From the NCBI GenBank assembly GCA_031291305.1, contig JARLJH010000058.1, positions 124,001-188,000 on the forward strand: 64,000 nucleotides of DNA, written 5' to 3'. This DNA is from Rhodoferax sp. (GTDB lineage Bacteria > Pseudomonadota > Gammaproteobacteria > Burkholderiales > Burkholderiaceae_C). The position numbers and the translations under genes are program-made. Below are positions 35,033 through 45,200 of the stretch, piece after piece; the stretch's first letter is position 1; each line of letters begins with the position of its first letter. The notes beneath the pieces are model-generated. The model saw only the letters and a list, made by a program, of their open reading frames with translations. It ran no database searches and was not told the origin of the DNA.

Positions 35033-35713
35033 TTAAAGAATCGTTGGCGCTGCGGGCATGCCGTAACGCAACAGAATGTTTTCAAAACCGGTATGTGCAC
35101 GATCTATGGCACCTGGATTCTTCAGAAAGCGGGCTTCGTAGTGCAGCGCCAGAATGAGGGCGTGGATCTCAAAGCCCACCTGCCGCGCATCAGCATCGGC
35201 CCGCAGGTGGCCTTCTTCCTGCGCCTGCGACACGGCGCGGTACAAAGCATTGAGCCAAGCCTGAACCGAGCTGGCCAAGGCATCGCGCACCGGACCCGTG
35301 CGGTCGTCAAATTCAACCGCGCCACTGATGAAGATGCAGCCTGACTGGATTTCGACAGCCACCTGTGTCATCCAGTTGGCAAACAGCATGCGCACCCGCG
35401 GCAAGCCACGCGGTGCGTTCATGGCCGGGAAGAACACCTCATCAGAAAAGCGCTGGTAATACTCGCGCACCACCGAGATTTGCAATTCTTCACGCGAGCC
35501 AAAATGCGCGAAAACACCCGACTTGCTCATGTGGGTGATCTCGGCCAGCACGCCGATGCTGATGCCCTCCAGCCCAATCTGCTGGGCCAGCCCCAAAGCG
35601 GCGTCAATGATGAGCTGCTTGGTATGCTGGCCTTTTTGCAGAGCGCGCTCACCGCGCGACTTGGTGGCCGTGGCGCTGATAAAGGGTTTGACAGTAGAAG
35701 TTGATCTGGACAT
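35033..35713 (-). CDS. TetR-family regulator of the fatty-acid operon
   Basis: 226 residues. The N-terminal helix-turn-helix spans about residues 27-75 (IGVLAEITHMSKSGVFAHFG), followed by a ligand-binding helical domain (TetR_C-like). It heads the fad operon and probably represses it until acyl-CoA binds. The likely operator is the perfect palindrome just upstream (35724-35737), so it would be autoregulated. In betaproteobacteria FadP-type TetR proteins have this role; assignment to FadP is inference. Confidence 0.88.
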   Translation of the reverse strand: MSRSTSTVKPFISATATKSRGERALQKGQHTKQLIIDAALGLAQQIGLEGISIGVLAEITHMSKSGVFAHFGSREELQISVVREYYQRFSDEVFFPAMNAPRGLPRVRMLFANWMTQVAVEIQSGCIFISGAVEFDDRTGPVRDALASSVQAWLNALYRAVSQAQEEGHLRADADARQVGFEIHALILALHYEARFLKNPGAIDRAHTGFENILLRYGMPAAPTIL

Positions 35714-35723
35714 GATGCATAAA

Positions 35724-35737
35724 AGAACGATCGTTCT
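35724..35737. promoter_or_regulatory. Perfect palindromic operator upstream of the TetR/fad operon
   Basis: AGAACGATCGTTCT, a perfect 14-base palindrome 11 bases before the TetR ATG, flanked by A/T-rich bases. Length and placement suit TetR autoregulation. No second copy was noticed in the window. Confidence 0.6.
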
Positions 35738-35850
35738 ATTTTGCAGCATTTCCAGCGCGCTGTGCTCCTATGATCCGGCTCTAGGGGTATTTTTCTAGGG
35801 TCTTTAAGGGAAAACCCCTAACATTGATGAAATTCGCCGTTACATGAGAA

Positions 35851-35895
35851 ATTGGGCTCAAGCCCTTATAAAACCTAGGAAAGTAGCTACCAATA
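35851..35895 (-). repeat. Dispersed intergenic repeat, copy 7 (opposite orientation)
   Basis: Read on the minus strand: ATTGGTAGCTACTTTCCTAG, then TTTTATAAGGGCTTGAGCCC. The ATAGCT-like head and AAGGGCTTGAG tail match the family. It lies directly downstream of argB. To its right (35781-35820) is an AGGGGT...ACCCCT inverted repeat of unknown nature. Confidence 0.5.
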
Positions 35896-35905
35896 AGATT
35901 GCAAC

Positions 35906-36796
35906 TCAATGTGAACGGATCATGGTGCCAAACGCCTGCTCGGTCAGAATTTCAAGCAACAACACGTGTGGCACACGCCCGTCGATGATGTGCACCGCGT
36001 TCACACCGCTCTTGGCAGCATCCAACGCACCGCTGATCTTGGGCAACATTCCGCCAGAAATCGTGCCATCGGTAAACAGTTCGTCAATGCGTCGGGCGGT
36101 CAAATCCGTCAGCAACTCGCCCGCCTTGTTAAGGACGCCGCTGATATTGGTCAGCATCAAGAGCTTTTCCGCTTTCAATACCGTAGCCAGCTTGGCTGCC
36201 ACCACATCGGCATTGATGTTGTAGCTCTCATTGTTTTCGCCAAAGCCAATCGGGCTGACAACGGGGATGAAAGCATCGTCCTGCAGCGCCTTGACCACGC
36301 TCGGATCGATGCTGACGATGTCGCCCACCTGCCCCACGTCGTGCTCTTTGCTGGGGTCGGCGCTGTCGAGCATTTTGAGTTTTTGCGCGCGAATCATGGC
36401 ACCGTCACGCCCGGTGAGGCCGACTGCCTTGCCACCGGCCTGGTTGATCAGGCCAACGATGTCCTGCTGCACCTCACCAGCCAGTACCCACTCAACCACT
36501 TCCATGGTCTCGGCATCGGTGACGCGCATGCCCTGGATGAATTCACCTTTTTTACCCAGGCGTTTAAGCAGGCCTTCGATTTGCGGTCCGCCGCCATGCA
36601 CCACCACCGGGTTGATGCCGACCAGTTTCAGCAGCACCACATCCTCGGCAAAGGCTTGCTGCAGCGCCGGGTCGGTCATGGCATTGCCGCCGTATTTGAT
36701 GACCATGGTCTTGCCGTGGTACTTGCGGATGTAGGGTAGCGCCTGCGCGAGGATTTGCGCCTGAGCGGGCGGAGTGATGGGGGTGACTTCGGTCAT
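35906..36796 (-). CDS. argB: Acetylglutamate kinase
   Basis: 296 residues. Phosphorylates N-acetylglutamate, the second step of arginine synthesis. Motifs are VIKYGGNAM (nucleotide-binding Lys/Gly, about residue 32), VVHGGGPQI (substrate), [12 protein letters not shown] and LTNISGVL. An N-terminal extension suits the arginine-sensitive hexameric class. The ATG at 36796 begins [11 protein letters not shown]; the frame is open 18 codons further without family support. It follows the glycan locus on the same strand. Confidence 0.95.
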   Translation of the reverse strand: MTEVTPITPPAQAQILAQALPYIRKYHGKTMVIKYGGNAMTDPALQQAFAEDVVLLKLVGINPVVVHGGGPQIEGLLKRLGKKGEFIQGMRVTDAETMEVVEWVLAGEVQQDIVGLINQAGGKAVGLTGRDGAMIRAQKLKMLDSADPSKEHDVGQVGDIVSIDPSVVKALQDDAFIPVVSPIGFGENNESYNINADVVAAKLATVLKAEKLLMLTNISGVLNKAGELLTDLTARRIDELFTDGTISGGMLPKISGALDAAKSGVNAVHIIDGRVPHVLLLEILTEQAFGTMIRSH

Positions 36797-36862
36797 GAGC
36801 GGCTCGATTTCCGTAGGTTGGACAGTGTTATGCGGCAAATTGTGCCGCATGTCAGCGCCAGC

Positions 36863-38740
36863 TCAATCAAGTGCCGCCTGTTGGCTGGCATAGCCGTGCA
36901 CACAAACATGCAACACAGACTTGATAGCGTCTACATCACCGGCCTCTGCGGCCACCTGCAACGCGTGCAGTTGCGCCTGCAACTCGGGCCAGGGCAAGCG
37001 TTCTTCATGCGCCTTCATGATGCGCGGGTGCTCGGTAGGCGCGGGGTTGTCGCCGATCAACAGTTCTTCATAGAGTTTTTCACCAGGACGCAAACCGCTG
37101 ATTACGATCTCGATATCACCATCCGGGCGATCTGCATCGCGCACGCGCAAGCCCGAGAGTTCCACCATGCGCCGCGCCAAGTCCATGATTTTGACCGGCT
37201 GACCCATGTCGAGCAGAAACACGTCACCACCTTGCCCCATGGCACCCGCCTGCAGCACCAGTTGGGCCGCCTCGGGAATGGTCATGAAATAGCGGGTGAC
37301 TTCGGCATGTGTCACCGTCAACGGGCCTCCGGCAGCCAGCTGCCGGCGAAACAGCGGCACCACGCTTCCGCTGGATCCCAGCACATTGCCAAAGCGCACC
37401 ATACAAAACGTCGTGGCCGATTGCTGCGCGGCTAGGGCCTGCAACACCAGTTCGGCCATGCGTTTGGTTGCGCCCATGATGTTGGTGGGACGCACTGCCT
37501 TGTCGGTACTGATCAGCACAAAGCGTCGCGCTCCGCATTGCATCGCGGCTTGCGCCAGGTTTAACGTGCCAAACACATTGTTGCGCACACCTTCGCCTGG
37601 GTTGTCCTCCACCATGGGCACGTGTTTGTAAGCTGCTGCGTGGTAGACGGTGGCAGGGCGATAGCGTGCACACACGGCCTGTAAACGCTGCGGGTTGGTC
37701 ACGCTGCCCAATAACGGAACCAGTTCAACATTCAGTTCCGACGCGCGGCAAATCGCCTGCAGCTCCTGGTGAATGGTGTACAGGCCAAACTCGTTGTGAT
37801 CCAACAGTAACAACTGGCGTGGCAGCTGCTGCACGATTTGGCGCGTGAGTTCGCTGCCAATGCTGCCACCGGCACCGCTGACCAGCACCACCTGGTCCGA
37901 CAAATCTTGCGCCAGCAAATCGTTGCGCGGCGGCACCGGCTCGCGGCCCAGCAAGTCTTCAATGTCGAGCTCATGAAAGTCTTGCACGGTGACCTTGCCG
38001 GAGGTGAGATCTGCCATGCTGGGCAGCGAGCGCACATGCACCGGCAATTCAGCCAACGAGGCAATGATGCCGTTGCGCCGCTCTCTCGTGGCACTGGGGA
38101 GGGCCAGCAAGATATCTGTCACATGGTGCCGAGTAACCAAATCATGGACGGACTTGGTAGGCAAAACCGGAACGCCATTGACACTGCGACCCACCTTGTC
38201 TGCATCATCATCCAAAAAGCCAATCAGCTTGAAATTGCCCGACACCTGTAAGGCTGAGGCGGTTTGCACACCTGCGGTGCCCGCGCCATAAATCAGCAAT
38301 CTACCCCGCGGCGAGCTTGTAAGAACATGCAGACCTGCCAGCCAAAACCGCGCCATAGCACGGCTTGACCCCACCAGAAACAAGAAGATCAAGGGCTGCA
38401 AAACCCCAAGCGTACGAGGCACCATCGGCCAGCGCTGCCATAGCAGCAACGCGGTGAGCAAGACTGAATAGAGCAAAACGGCCTTGGCCGTGGCCGTTAA
38501 AGCGGCCTGCCCGGTGTAGCGAAAAATGGCACGGTACATCCCAAACCGGACAAAGATGGGGACAGCCAATAGCGGTGCCACGAAATACATCCTCCACTGG
38601 ATACCTGTGGGCCATGAAAAAGTATCCAGTCGCAACCAGAACGCCAACCAAGTGGCGACAAGTGCCAACACGACGTCCAGTGCAATGACAGAGAGTTGCT
38701 TACCAGCGCGAGGCCACGCCAAGATTTTTGTACGGATCAT
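36863..38740 (-). CDS. WbpM/FlaA1-like nucleotide-sugar 4,6-dehydratase, membrane-bound
   Basis: 625 residues. The N-terminal part (to about 140) has four hydrophobic helices. A CoA-binding-like Rossmann region follows (IYGAGTAGVQTASAL), then the dehydratase domain with VSGAGGSIGSELTRQI (about residue 280) and the characteristic ISTDKAVRPTNIMGATKR, used instead of the YxxxK of short dehydratases. This is the layout of WbpM and CapD, which convert UDP-GlcNAc to the 4-keto-6-deoxy sugar. It is the last gene of the glycan locus, downstream of the epimerase. Confidence 0.92.
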   Translation of the reverse strand: MIRTKILAWPRAGKQLSVIALDVVLALVATWLAFWLRLDTFSWPTGIQWRMYFVAPLLAVPIFVRFGMYRAIFRYTGQAALTATAKAVLLYSVLLTALLLWQRWPMVPRTLGVLQPLIFLFLVGSSRAMARFWLAGLHVLTSSPRGRLLIYGAGTAGVQTASALQVSGNFKLIGFLDDDADKVGRSVNGVPVLPTKSVHDLVTRHHVTDILLALPSATRERRNGIIASLAELPVHVRSLPSMADLTSGKVTVQDFHELDIEDLLGREPVPPRNDLLAQDLSDQVVLVSGAGGSIGSELTRQIVQQLPRQLLLLDHNEFGLYTIHQELQAICRASELNVELVPLLGSVTNPQRLQAVCARYRPATVYHAAAYKHVPMVEDNPGEGVRNNVFGTLNLAQAAMQCGARRFVLISTDKAVRPTNIMGATKRMAELVLQALAAQQSATTFCMVRFGNVLGSSGSVVPLFRRQLAAGGPLTVTHAEVTRYFMTIPEAAQLVLQAGAMGQGGDVFLLDMGQPVKIMDLARRMVELSGLRVRDADRPDGDIEIVISGLRPGEKLYEELLIGDNPAPTEHPRIMKAHEERLPWPELQAQLHALQVAAEAGDVDAIKSVLHVCVHGYASQQAALD

Positions 38741-38911
38741 GGTGTGGCGCGAGCGAAAAAATTCATATTGAAGGCCAGTCAAGTCATTCGTAAAGAAGTC
38801 TTTCTCTTTTGGAAAGATCGGTACAACCTGTCACCACTGGCGATACTCTCAGAAAGATATTAACTTGATCCATACGTCAAACAATACTGGCTCTGATGAA
38901 TTTCAAGTGGG

Positions 38912-39898
38912 TCATTCCCCATGCTTGAGGTACTCGGAATGCCGAATCAGCCATTCTGCAAACCGTCCTAATCCCTGCTCAAAGCCCACTTTCGGCGACC
39001 AACCAAGTGAATTCCTTGCACGATCTATACTCAGCACGTTAACCGGGACATCGAATGTGCGACCAGGCAAATAATGGCGATTTGCGTGTCGCCCGGTCAC
39101 CTTTTCAATCGCTTCAAGCAGTTCGTTGAGACTTTGCCCGTGACCTGCCCCGATATTAAACACATGCTCACCAGTCTTTTTTTTAAGTGCAATCAACAGA
39201 GCAGCCACAACATCAGCGATATGGATGTAGTCACGCACGACAGAACCATCCCCCCAAATATCGACTGATTCGCCACGTAATACCTTGCCCAGAAATACTG
39301 CGACGGCCCCCTGGCTTGCATGTGTACGCTGCCGTTCACCAAAAGGGTTAGCCAAACGCAAAATTGTGTAGTCAAGACCATGCAACTGGTAAAAGAGCCC
39401 AAGATATTTTTCAATCGTCAACTTTGTAATGCCATATGAGCACACCGGGTCATTGGAATGCGACTCAAAAATCGGTATGTGTTTTGGCACGCCGTACACC
39501 GTTCCACCGGAGGATACAAAAATGATTTTCTTAAGCCGATGTTTAACTGCATGAGTAAGCAAATGAACACTACCAAGGACGTTGCTTTCAATATCAAATA
39601 CTGGGTCCAAATTCGAAGACTTCGGCAATGTTGTCGACACCAAGTGATAACAGAAATCGCATCCATTCAACGCTTCATCTACGTCGGTTTCGCTAGCAAA
39701 GTCTCCTTCGTGGAGTTCAAAATTGGGATTCGTTAAATGAGCATTACCTAACGGAACGACATGTGGTCGGTCGAAACAGCGCACAACATATCCTAGATCA
39801 AGCAGGGCATCAACCAAATGAGAACCAATGAATCCACGGCCGCCCAAAACCAAGCACCGCTCAGGCTTTCCAGCCACTTCAATTCCTGTATTACTCAA
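38912..39898 (-). CDS. NAD-dependent sugar epimerase/dehydratase, UDP-glucose 4-epimerase-like
   Basis: 328 residues. Extended SDR: LGGRGFIGSHLVDALLD (NAD), SSGGTVYG, then YGITKL for the YxxxK pair, and RLANPFGERQ. The reaction is probably 4-epimerisation of a UDP-hexose, but dehydratase activity is possible. The only start at this place is a TTG overlapping the stop of the preceding gene (TTGA), so translation is probably coupled. Confidence 0.82.
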   Translation of the reverse strand: MSNTGIEVAGKPERCLVLGGRGFIGSHLVDALLDLGYVVRCFDRPHVVPLGNAHLTNPNFELHEGDFASETDVDEALNGCDFCYHLVSTTLPKSSNLDPVFDIESNVLGSVHLLTHAVKHRLKKIIFVSSGGTVYGVPKHIPIFESHSNDPVCSYGITKLTIEKYLGLFYQLHGLDYTILRLANPFGERQRTHASQGAVAVFLGKVLRGESVDIWGDGSVVRDYIHIADVVAALLIALKKKTGEHVFNIGAGHGQSLNELLEAIEKVTGRHANRHYLPGRTFDVPVNVLSIDRARNSLGWSPKVGFEQGLGRFAEWLIRHSEYLKHGE

Positions 39899-42264
39899 CC
39901 AATTACTCCCGTGGTTTTCTCGTTGTTGCCTAGCCTATCATTGCTTGGGATACCCAAGACCTCGCAGTAGACTTCTTCGTAGTTATCCGTCATCACATCT
40001 GTATCAAATTTGGCAGCCGCCAGGGGGACACAATGCAACAGACGCTGATAAGCGAACGGATCATTGGCCAACGTCAAAATGACTTGCCCCACTGTCTCAA
40101 TCGGAATTGTCCAATCGTTCAAGGAGACCAACTCTCCGGCCAATCCCCCCTCTGAATCCAACATGCGGTGGATTTCTCCAATATTGCTGGCGAGCATAGG
40201 CTTACCAGAAAGCAAACAATCAATCAAGACCAGAGGCGCGCTCTCGCCCTTGAACCGAGATGGCAGGAATCCCATGTCGGATGCAGCGAAGTAATCCCTA
40301 ACATTTGATCTAAAACCGAGAAAATGCACAAATTCGTGAAGCGTTTGCGACTTCAATCTATCATATTCAGGTCCTTCACCGATCAGGAGCAGATGAACCT
40401 TGCGGCAAGAGCGAGCACTGGCCCACGCCACCGCATTTATGGCTTCCTCCCAGCCCTTGTCTGGGATTGCCCGAGCAACCAGGCAAAGTACAAAATCATC
40501 GGCACCTACATGAAGCTCAATACGCGATGTGGGCGTGATGCTTTTTAGCGGCAAGGCATTGTTGATAATGCAAAAATTCTTTTCTTGACGGAACTCTGAA
40601 GAAAAAACACCCAAGTTTTTTTCCGCTGTGTAAACGAAACGATCAATCCGGCGGCTCAGCAAGGGCAACAGCACCTGCAACTGAGTCGGCTGCATCATCT
40701 CGTACATGCCGTGCATGGTAACGATTTGCCGAATGTCCTGATGGTTTATCAGCAGTGTGGACAGCGACACATCAACCCAAGCGTGATGAGAATGGACTAA
40801 CTCAACGCCCATGTCGGTGAAGACAGAGCCCGCCAATTCGATGCGATCCAACTCAAGCAGGGGAATACAGCCTAACAGCATGCGCCGAACACCCGGCTCC
40901 GTAGCCTGCTCTTTGCAATTTAGGAGAGTGACGGCATACCCTCTATCCCGCAGAAGATTGGCAAGCATAATTGGGAACGTTTCGCCACCGCCAGCGGTGA
41001 GTGCGTAGACAGCCATAACAATGTTAGGCTTTCTGTCAATCGTTCGTTGCCATACTTTGTCAAGATCGTAGAAGCACCTGAATTCTGCGAGCTGTGATGG
41101 GCCTCTGTTGGTGCACCAGTGCAGATAAAGCTGTCGCTCTTGTTTTTCAAAATCTGCTCGATCCAATTGATAAAGCTTCGCCAAATACATGGCAACCACT
41201 TCATGTTCTCTGTAGTACAGATCTTCCTGTTGCGCGTTAACTGATGTATTTAGGGAATGCTGGCGGTAGTAATTCGTTGCATCTGGACTGTAGGCAACCA
41301 ATCCGCCGCGAATTATCGACAAGTAAAACACCCAATCGCCGCACATACGCAGGTTCAGCCATTGGGCATCATCAAGAAGACTTATTTTCCCAGGATGACG
41401 GAATACCGCACCGCTTACGTTGGGAACAATGTTTTTAACCGCCCAACCAGACTTCACCATCGCGTGCGCTGACTTGATAAACGGGTGGTCCCATATTCCA
41501 AGACCCAGCTCCGATAAATAGTCTTCCGAAGTCCACGCCTTCATCGGGGGGGTGCCGCGTACAAATTCAGTGCGCGCGAAGGCCAGCATGACGGCTGGGT
41601 TCTGGAAGCCGCGCACCAGTTCTTCTACCAGGTTTGTGGAGCAGTAATCATCGCTTTCCGCGATCCACACGAGCTCTCCGGTTGCAAGCTCCAACCCCTT
41701 TTTCCATTGATTGAACACCCCGCCCGAATTCGCTTCATTAAACCGGCAGAGGGTCTTGCCTGGGTAGCATTTGGCATAGTCGCCCAGAATCGCCACACTT
41801 TCGTCACTGGAACAGTCATCCAGCAAAATAACCTCAATGTTGCCGTAAGTCTGGCCATAGATCGAATCAAGCCGCTCCCGCAAGTACTTTGCGTGATTGA
41901 AATTAGGAACGATGATTGAAACTTTGGGTTGGAACCCAGGGGCCTGTGAAGGCACATCGCCATACAGTGCGGTTGATGAATTTATCCTGCCAGTGCTGAC
42001 GCCATGCATGAGAATGTTGGCACGACGCATCACACCACCAATGCCCTCGCGTTTCAACACGCCCAAAATACGGGGAAAGGCCAACCGCAACGAACCTTGA
42101 TAGAAAGAGACTGCGCGCGGTATCGCGCGACACAAGGCGCGGGTTGCTGCAAGTTGTCGACGTGCGTGCTGCAATGACGTAAACGCTATCTCCCACCTTC
42201 CGCGAATCCACCGTCCAACAAAACGTAGCGGCTTGGTCAGTTGCCGTGACCTTGAGGCAGTCAA
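39895..42264 (-). CDS. Two-domain glycosyltransferase, GT2 plus GT4
   Basis: 789 residues. Residues about 113-340 are a GT2 domain (VSIIVPNFNHAKYLRERLDS, ILLDDCSSDESV, AESDDYC as the DxD-like site). Residues about 430-770 are a GT4 domain, with DDFVLCLVARAIPDKGWEEA and LPSRFKGESAPLVLIDCLLS containing the E-x7-E-like motif. It probably adds sugars to the ABC-exported glycan. Its start, a TTG, overlaps the stop of the 1580-residue gene by four bases. The architecture and sequence resemble the C-terminal half of that gene, so the two look like duplicates. Confidence 0.85.
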   Translation of the reverse strand: MTASRSRQLTKPLRFVGRWIRGRWEIAFTSLQHARRQLAATRALCRAIPRAVSFYQGSLRLAFPRILGVLKREGIGGVMRRANILMHGVSTGRINSSTALYGDVPSQAPGFQPKVSIIVPNFNHAKYLRERLDSIYGQTYGNIEVILLDDCSSDESVAILGDYAKCYPGKTLCRFNEANSGGVFNQWKKGLELATGELVWIAESDDYCSTNLVEELVRGFQNPAVMLAFARTEFVRGTPPMKAWTSEDYLSELGLGIWDHPFIKSAHAMVKSGWAVKNIVPNVSGAVFRHPGKISLLDDAQWLNLRMCGDWVFYLSIIRGGLVAYSPDATNYYRQHSLNTSVNAQQEDLYYREHEVVAMYLAKLYQLDRADFEKQERQLYLHWCTNRGPSQLAEFRCFYDLDKVWQRTIDRKPNIVMAVYALTAGGGETFPIMLANLLRDRGYAVTLLNCKEQATEPGVRRMLLGCIPLLELDRIELAGSVFTDMGVELVHSHHAWVDVSLSTLLINHQDIRQIVTMHGMYEMMQPTQLQVLLPLLSRRIDRFVYTAEKNLGVFSSEFRQEKNFCIINNALPLKSITPTSRIELHVGADDFVLCLVARAIPDKGWEEAINAVAWASARSCRKVHLLLIGEGPEYDRLKSQTLHEFVHFLGFRSNVRDYFAASDMGFLPSRFKGESAPLVLIDCLLSGKPMLASNIGEIHRMLDSEGGLAGELVSLNDWTIPIETVGQVILTLANDPFAYQRLLHCVPLAAAKFDTDVMTDNYEEVYCEVLGIPSNDRLGNNEKTTGVIG

Positions 42265-45200
42265 TTACGGTACCCACTAGATTGAAGCCGATTTTCATCA
42301 CGGCTATTTTCAAAAAGACGAACATACTCAGATGCTATAACGTCAATTCGATAGCGATTGGCGACGTCTTGCACCAATGCCAGGGCGTTCATGTATTTTT
42401 GTCTATCAGTCGTGAAAGCCGCGACAACTTGCGCGGCTCCTTCAATCGGAACCTCCCAGTCCTCCAACTCGATCACTTCACCTGCAACGTCGTCCAATGT
42501 CGTTATCATGTTTCTGATATCCCCTACATCAGATGCAATGTAAGGTTTCCCAGCAAAGAGACAATCGACAATAGTCAGAGGAAAGCTTTCGGACTTGAAC
42601 TTGGTCAGCATGATCCCCATATCCGCCGCAGCATAGTGACCGACCGAGTTCTCGCTAAAGCCCGCCAAGTAGACGAAATCGGGCACACCGACCCGACAGT
42701 ACTCGTCGTAGACCGGTCCGTTACCTACCAGTACGAGGCGAATGTCTCGGCCCGATACGGCCCGCGCCCGCTCAACCACCTGGATCGTTTCAGCCCACCC
42801 CTTATCAGGTATGGCACGGCTGACGCAGCAAAGCGTGAAGGCATCTTCCGGGATGCCCATGTCTGCGCGCAGTATAGGAATGATGCGAGGAGGCTGCATT
42901 CCATTGGGCATCTTGACGAACCGGGACGAAGACTTGGCATAGAGGCCGACGTCGGAGAAGGGGACAAGATTCTTCTCTGCCGTATAGACCCAGGTGGTGA
43001 CGTTTTTATCTGCCTTGCGAAGTTGCTCATCAGTGACGCCGAAAGCGTCTCCGTGCTCAATCATTCCATGAAGGGATGCAATGTGCGCCTGTAGTTCATC
43101 AAAGACATCCGGAACTTGCAGCGGATACTTCTGAATGTGCCACTGATGGGTGTTCAACACTTCCACACCATAGTCGTGGATGATGGCCTTCACATCCTCA
43201 GCGCTGGACGACTCAATGACTGGTACGTCGTTGCGCAACATCCGACGAATTCCATCTTCATGGCACATCAAGCCCGCGTTCAACAATAACACAGAAAGAC
43301 CTTGACGCTTGAATTCGTTGACCAACCTGATGGGAAGAATTTCGGCTCCGCCGGGGAAGAAAGCCATTGTCGAGACCATGACGTTCGGCAGCCTACGTTC
43401 ACGGGCATCGAGAATGGCCTGGTAATCGTACCAAAGTGCGAATTCCTCATCGCTATGGCCAACCATCTTCTCGTAAAATGACTTGTAGCCTTTTTGACAT
43501 TGCTCTAGAGTTTTTAAAGGAACGTTATACAGAGCCGCGACAGTACGGCTTGCCATCCCTACTTCCTTGTAGAAAACGCGTTTTTTGTATGTGACCTCGG
43601 CTGTACTGCCTTCATATCTTCGGAAGAAGTTTGCGGTCCCCGTGTTGTAAGCGACCTTCCCGCCCCGAATGATATGAAGATAGAAAACCCAATCTCCCGC
43701 TACTTTCATCGACAGCCATGATTCGTCGTCCAGCAGGGGGATATTGATCGGGCGCTTGAAGAGAACACCGCTTGCGTTGGGGATCGTGTTCTTGATCCCC
43801 AACGCACTCTTCACCTCGTTGTGTGCAGTCTCCACATACGATCCATTCCATTTCTCCGCACAATCCAAATCGCTTATGTAGATCTTAAACTCGTCTCGCA
43901 AGGGGACTTCGTCACCGTCCACGAAAACGCATTTCGAGTATGCAAGGAGCACGGCCTCGTCGTCAAAACAACGAACAAGTACCTCAAGAAAACGCTCATC
44001 GCAGAAGTCATCACTTTCCGCAATCCAGACAAGATCGCCTGTCGCCGCTTTGATCCCCTTGGCCCATTGGCGAAAGGCGCTGCCAGAGTTCTTATCGTTG
44101 TACAGCTTGGTCGAAATCTCAGGGTGAGTCGTCGCGTATTGATCGAGAATAGACCGACTTTGGTCGGACGAACAATCATCCATCAGAATGACCTCAATGT
44201 TTTTGTACGTCTGCCCATAGATGCTATTTAAACGGCGACGCAGGAAACGCTCGTGGTTGTAGTTCGGCACAATCACCGAAACCTTGGGCGTGATCGCACC
44301 GGGGGCGATACCCAAGAGTGCGCGGGTTGTTTCGTTTACACGACAAAACCCCCCTTGCCGATCTGGCTCAAGAAAAAGGCCCTCATTCCAATCATTCCAC
44401 CCATTCACGAACACAAAACGTCGATCTTCTGAATGTGCGACTTTCGCGCCAGAGATTGCTGCATCGAGCCAGAGGCGGTAATCCTTTACGTTAAAGCTCG
44501 TGTACACGAGCGGGCGTCCCGGCTTTCTGGTTGTGTTATCCCGCCCAAGCGTGACACAGTGAAAGATTGGATGCGCGGAACCTTGCGCCTTGCGAACCTG
44601 AACAACGCCCTGGGAGGCAATCACCCCGTAGGGCACTACATCGATTCCATTCTTATCCTGTGGCAAAAAGTCACCGGTTTCGCCAGGTACCGGAGCATTG
44701 GGTAGATCAAGTACGGCATCGCACAGGTCCGCTAGGGGCACTCCCGAACTGTCCAGGCCAGTCGACGCCCAACGGCCGATCAAAAAGGGGCGGCTGACAC
44801 CGTGATCGGCAAGCAGACGCCTAAGTTGATGAAGAACGCTGGCAGCATGCTGCATTTCGCCAGGCATCGTGAAGAGAACGAGCGGCCGGTCTGCGATCCG
44901 GATATACCGCCGATCCGACACGGCGCGTACGATAGCAGCGACAAGAGGCGCGAGAACATATTCCGAAGTCAGCTCCGCCTGTACGCAGAAGCAGAAGTCG
45001 ATGTCGCCATGACCGAGGAAGATATCGACAGGCTGAGCGAGTCCGCCGCCAGCAGCCGCGCCAATATCGAGATCAAAGCAGAATCCGTAAAGGCCATGTC
45101 GCTTCGCCAACTCTGCCTGACGTTTGAGTACCTGCCAATCCGACGGGTCATAGAATCCGAAGTCTTCGTGCGGGAGAGGCTGCTGCGAGTGGCCTTTGAA

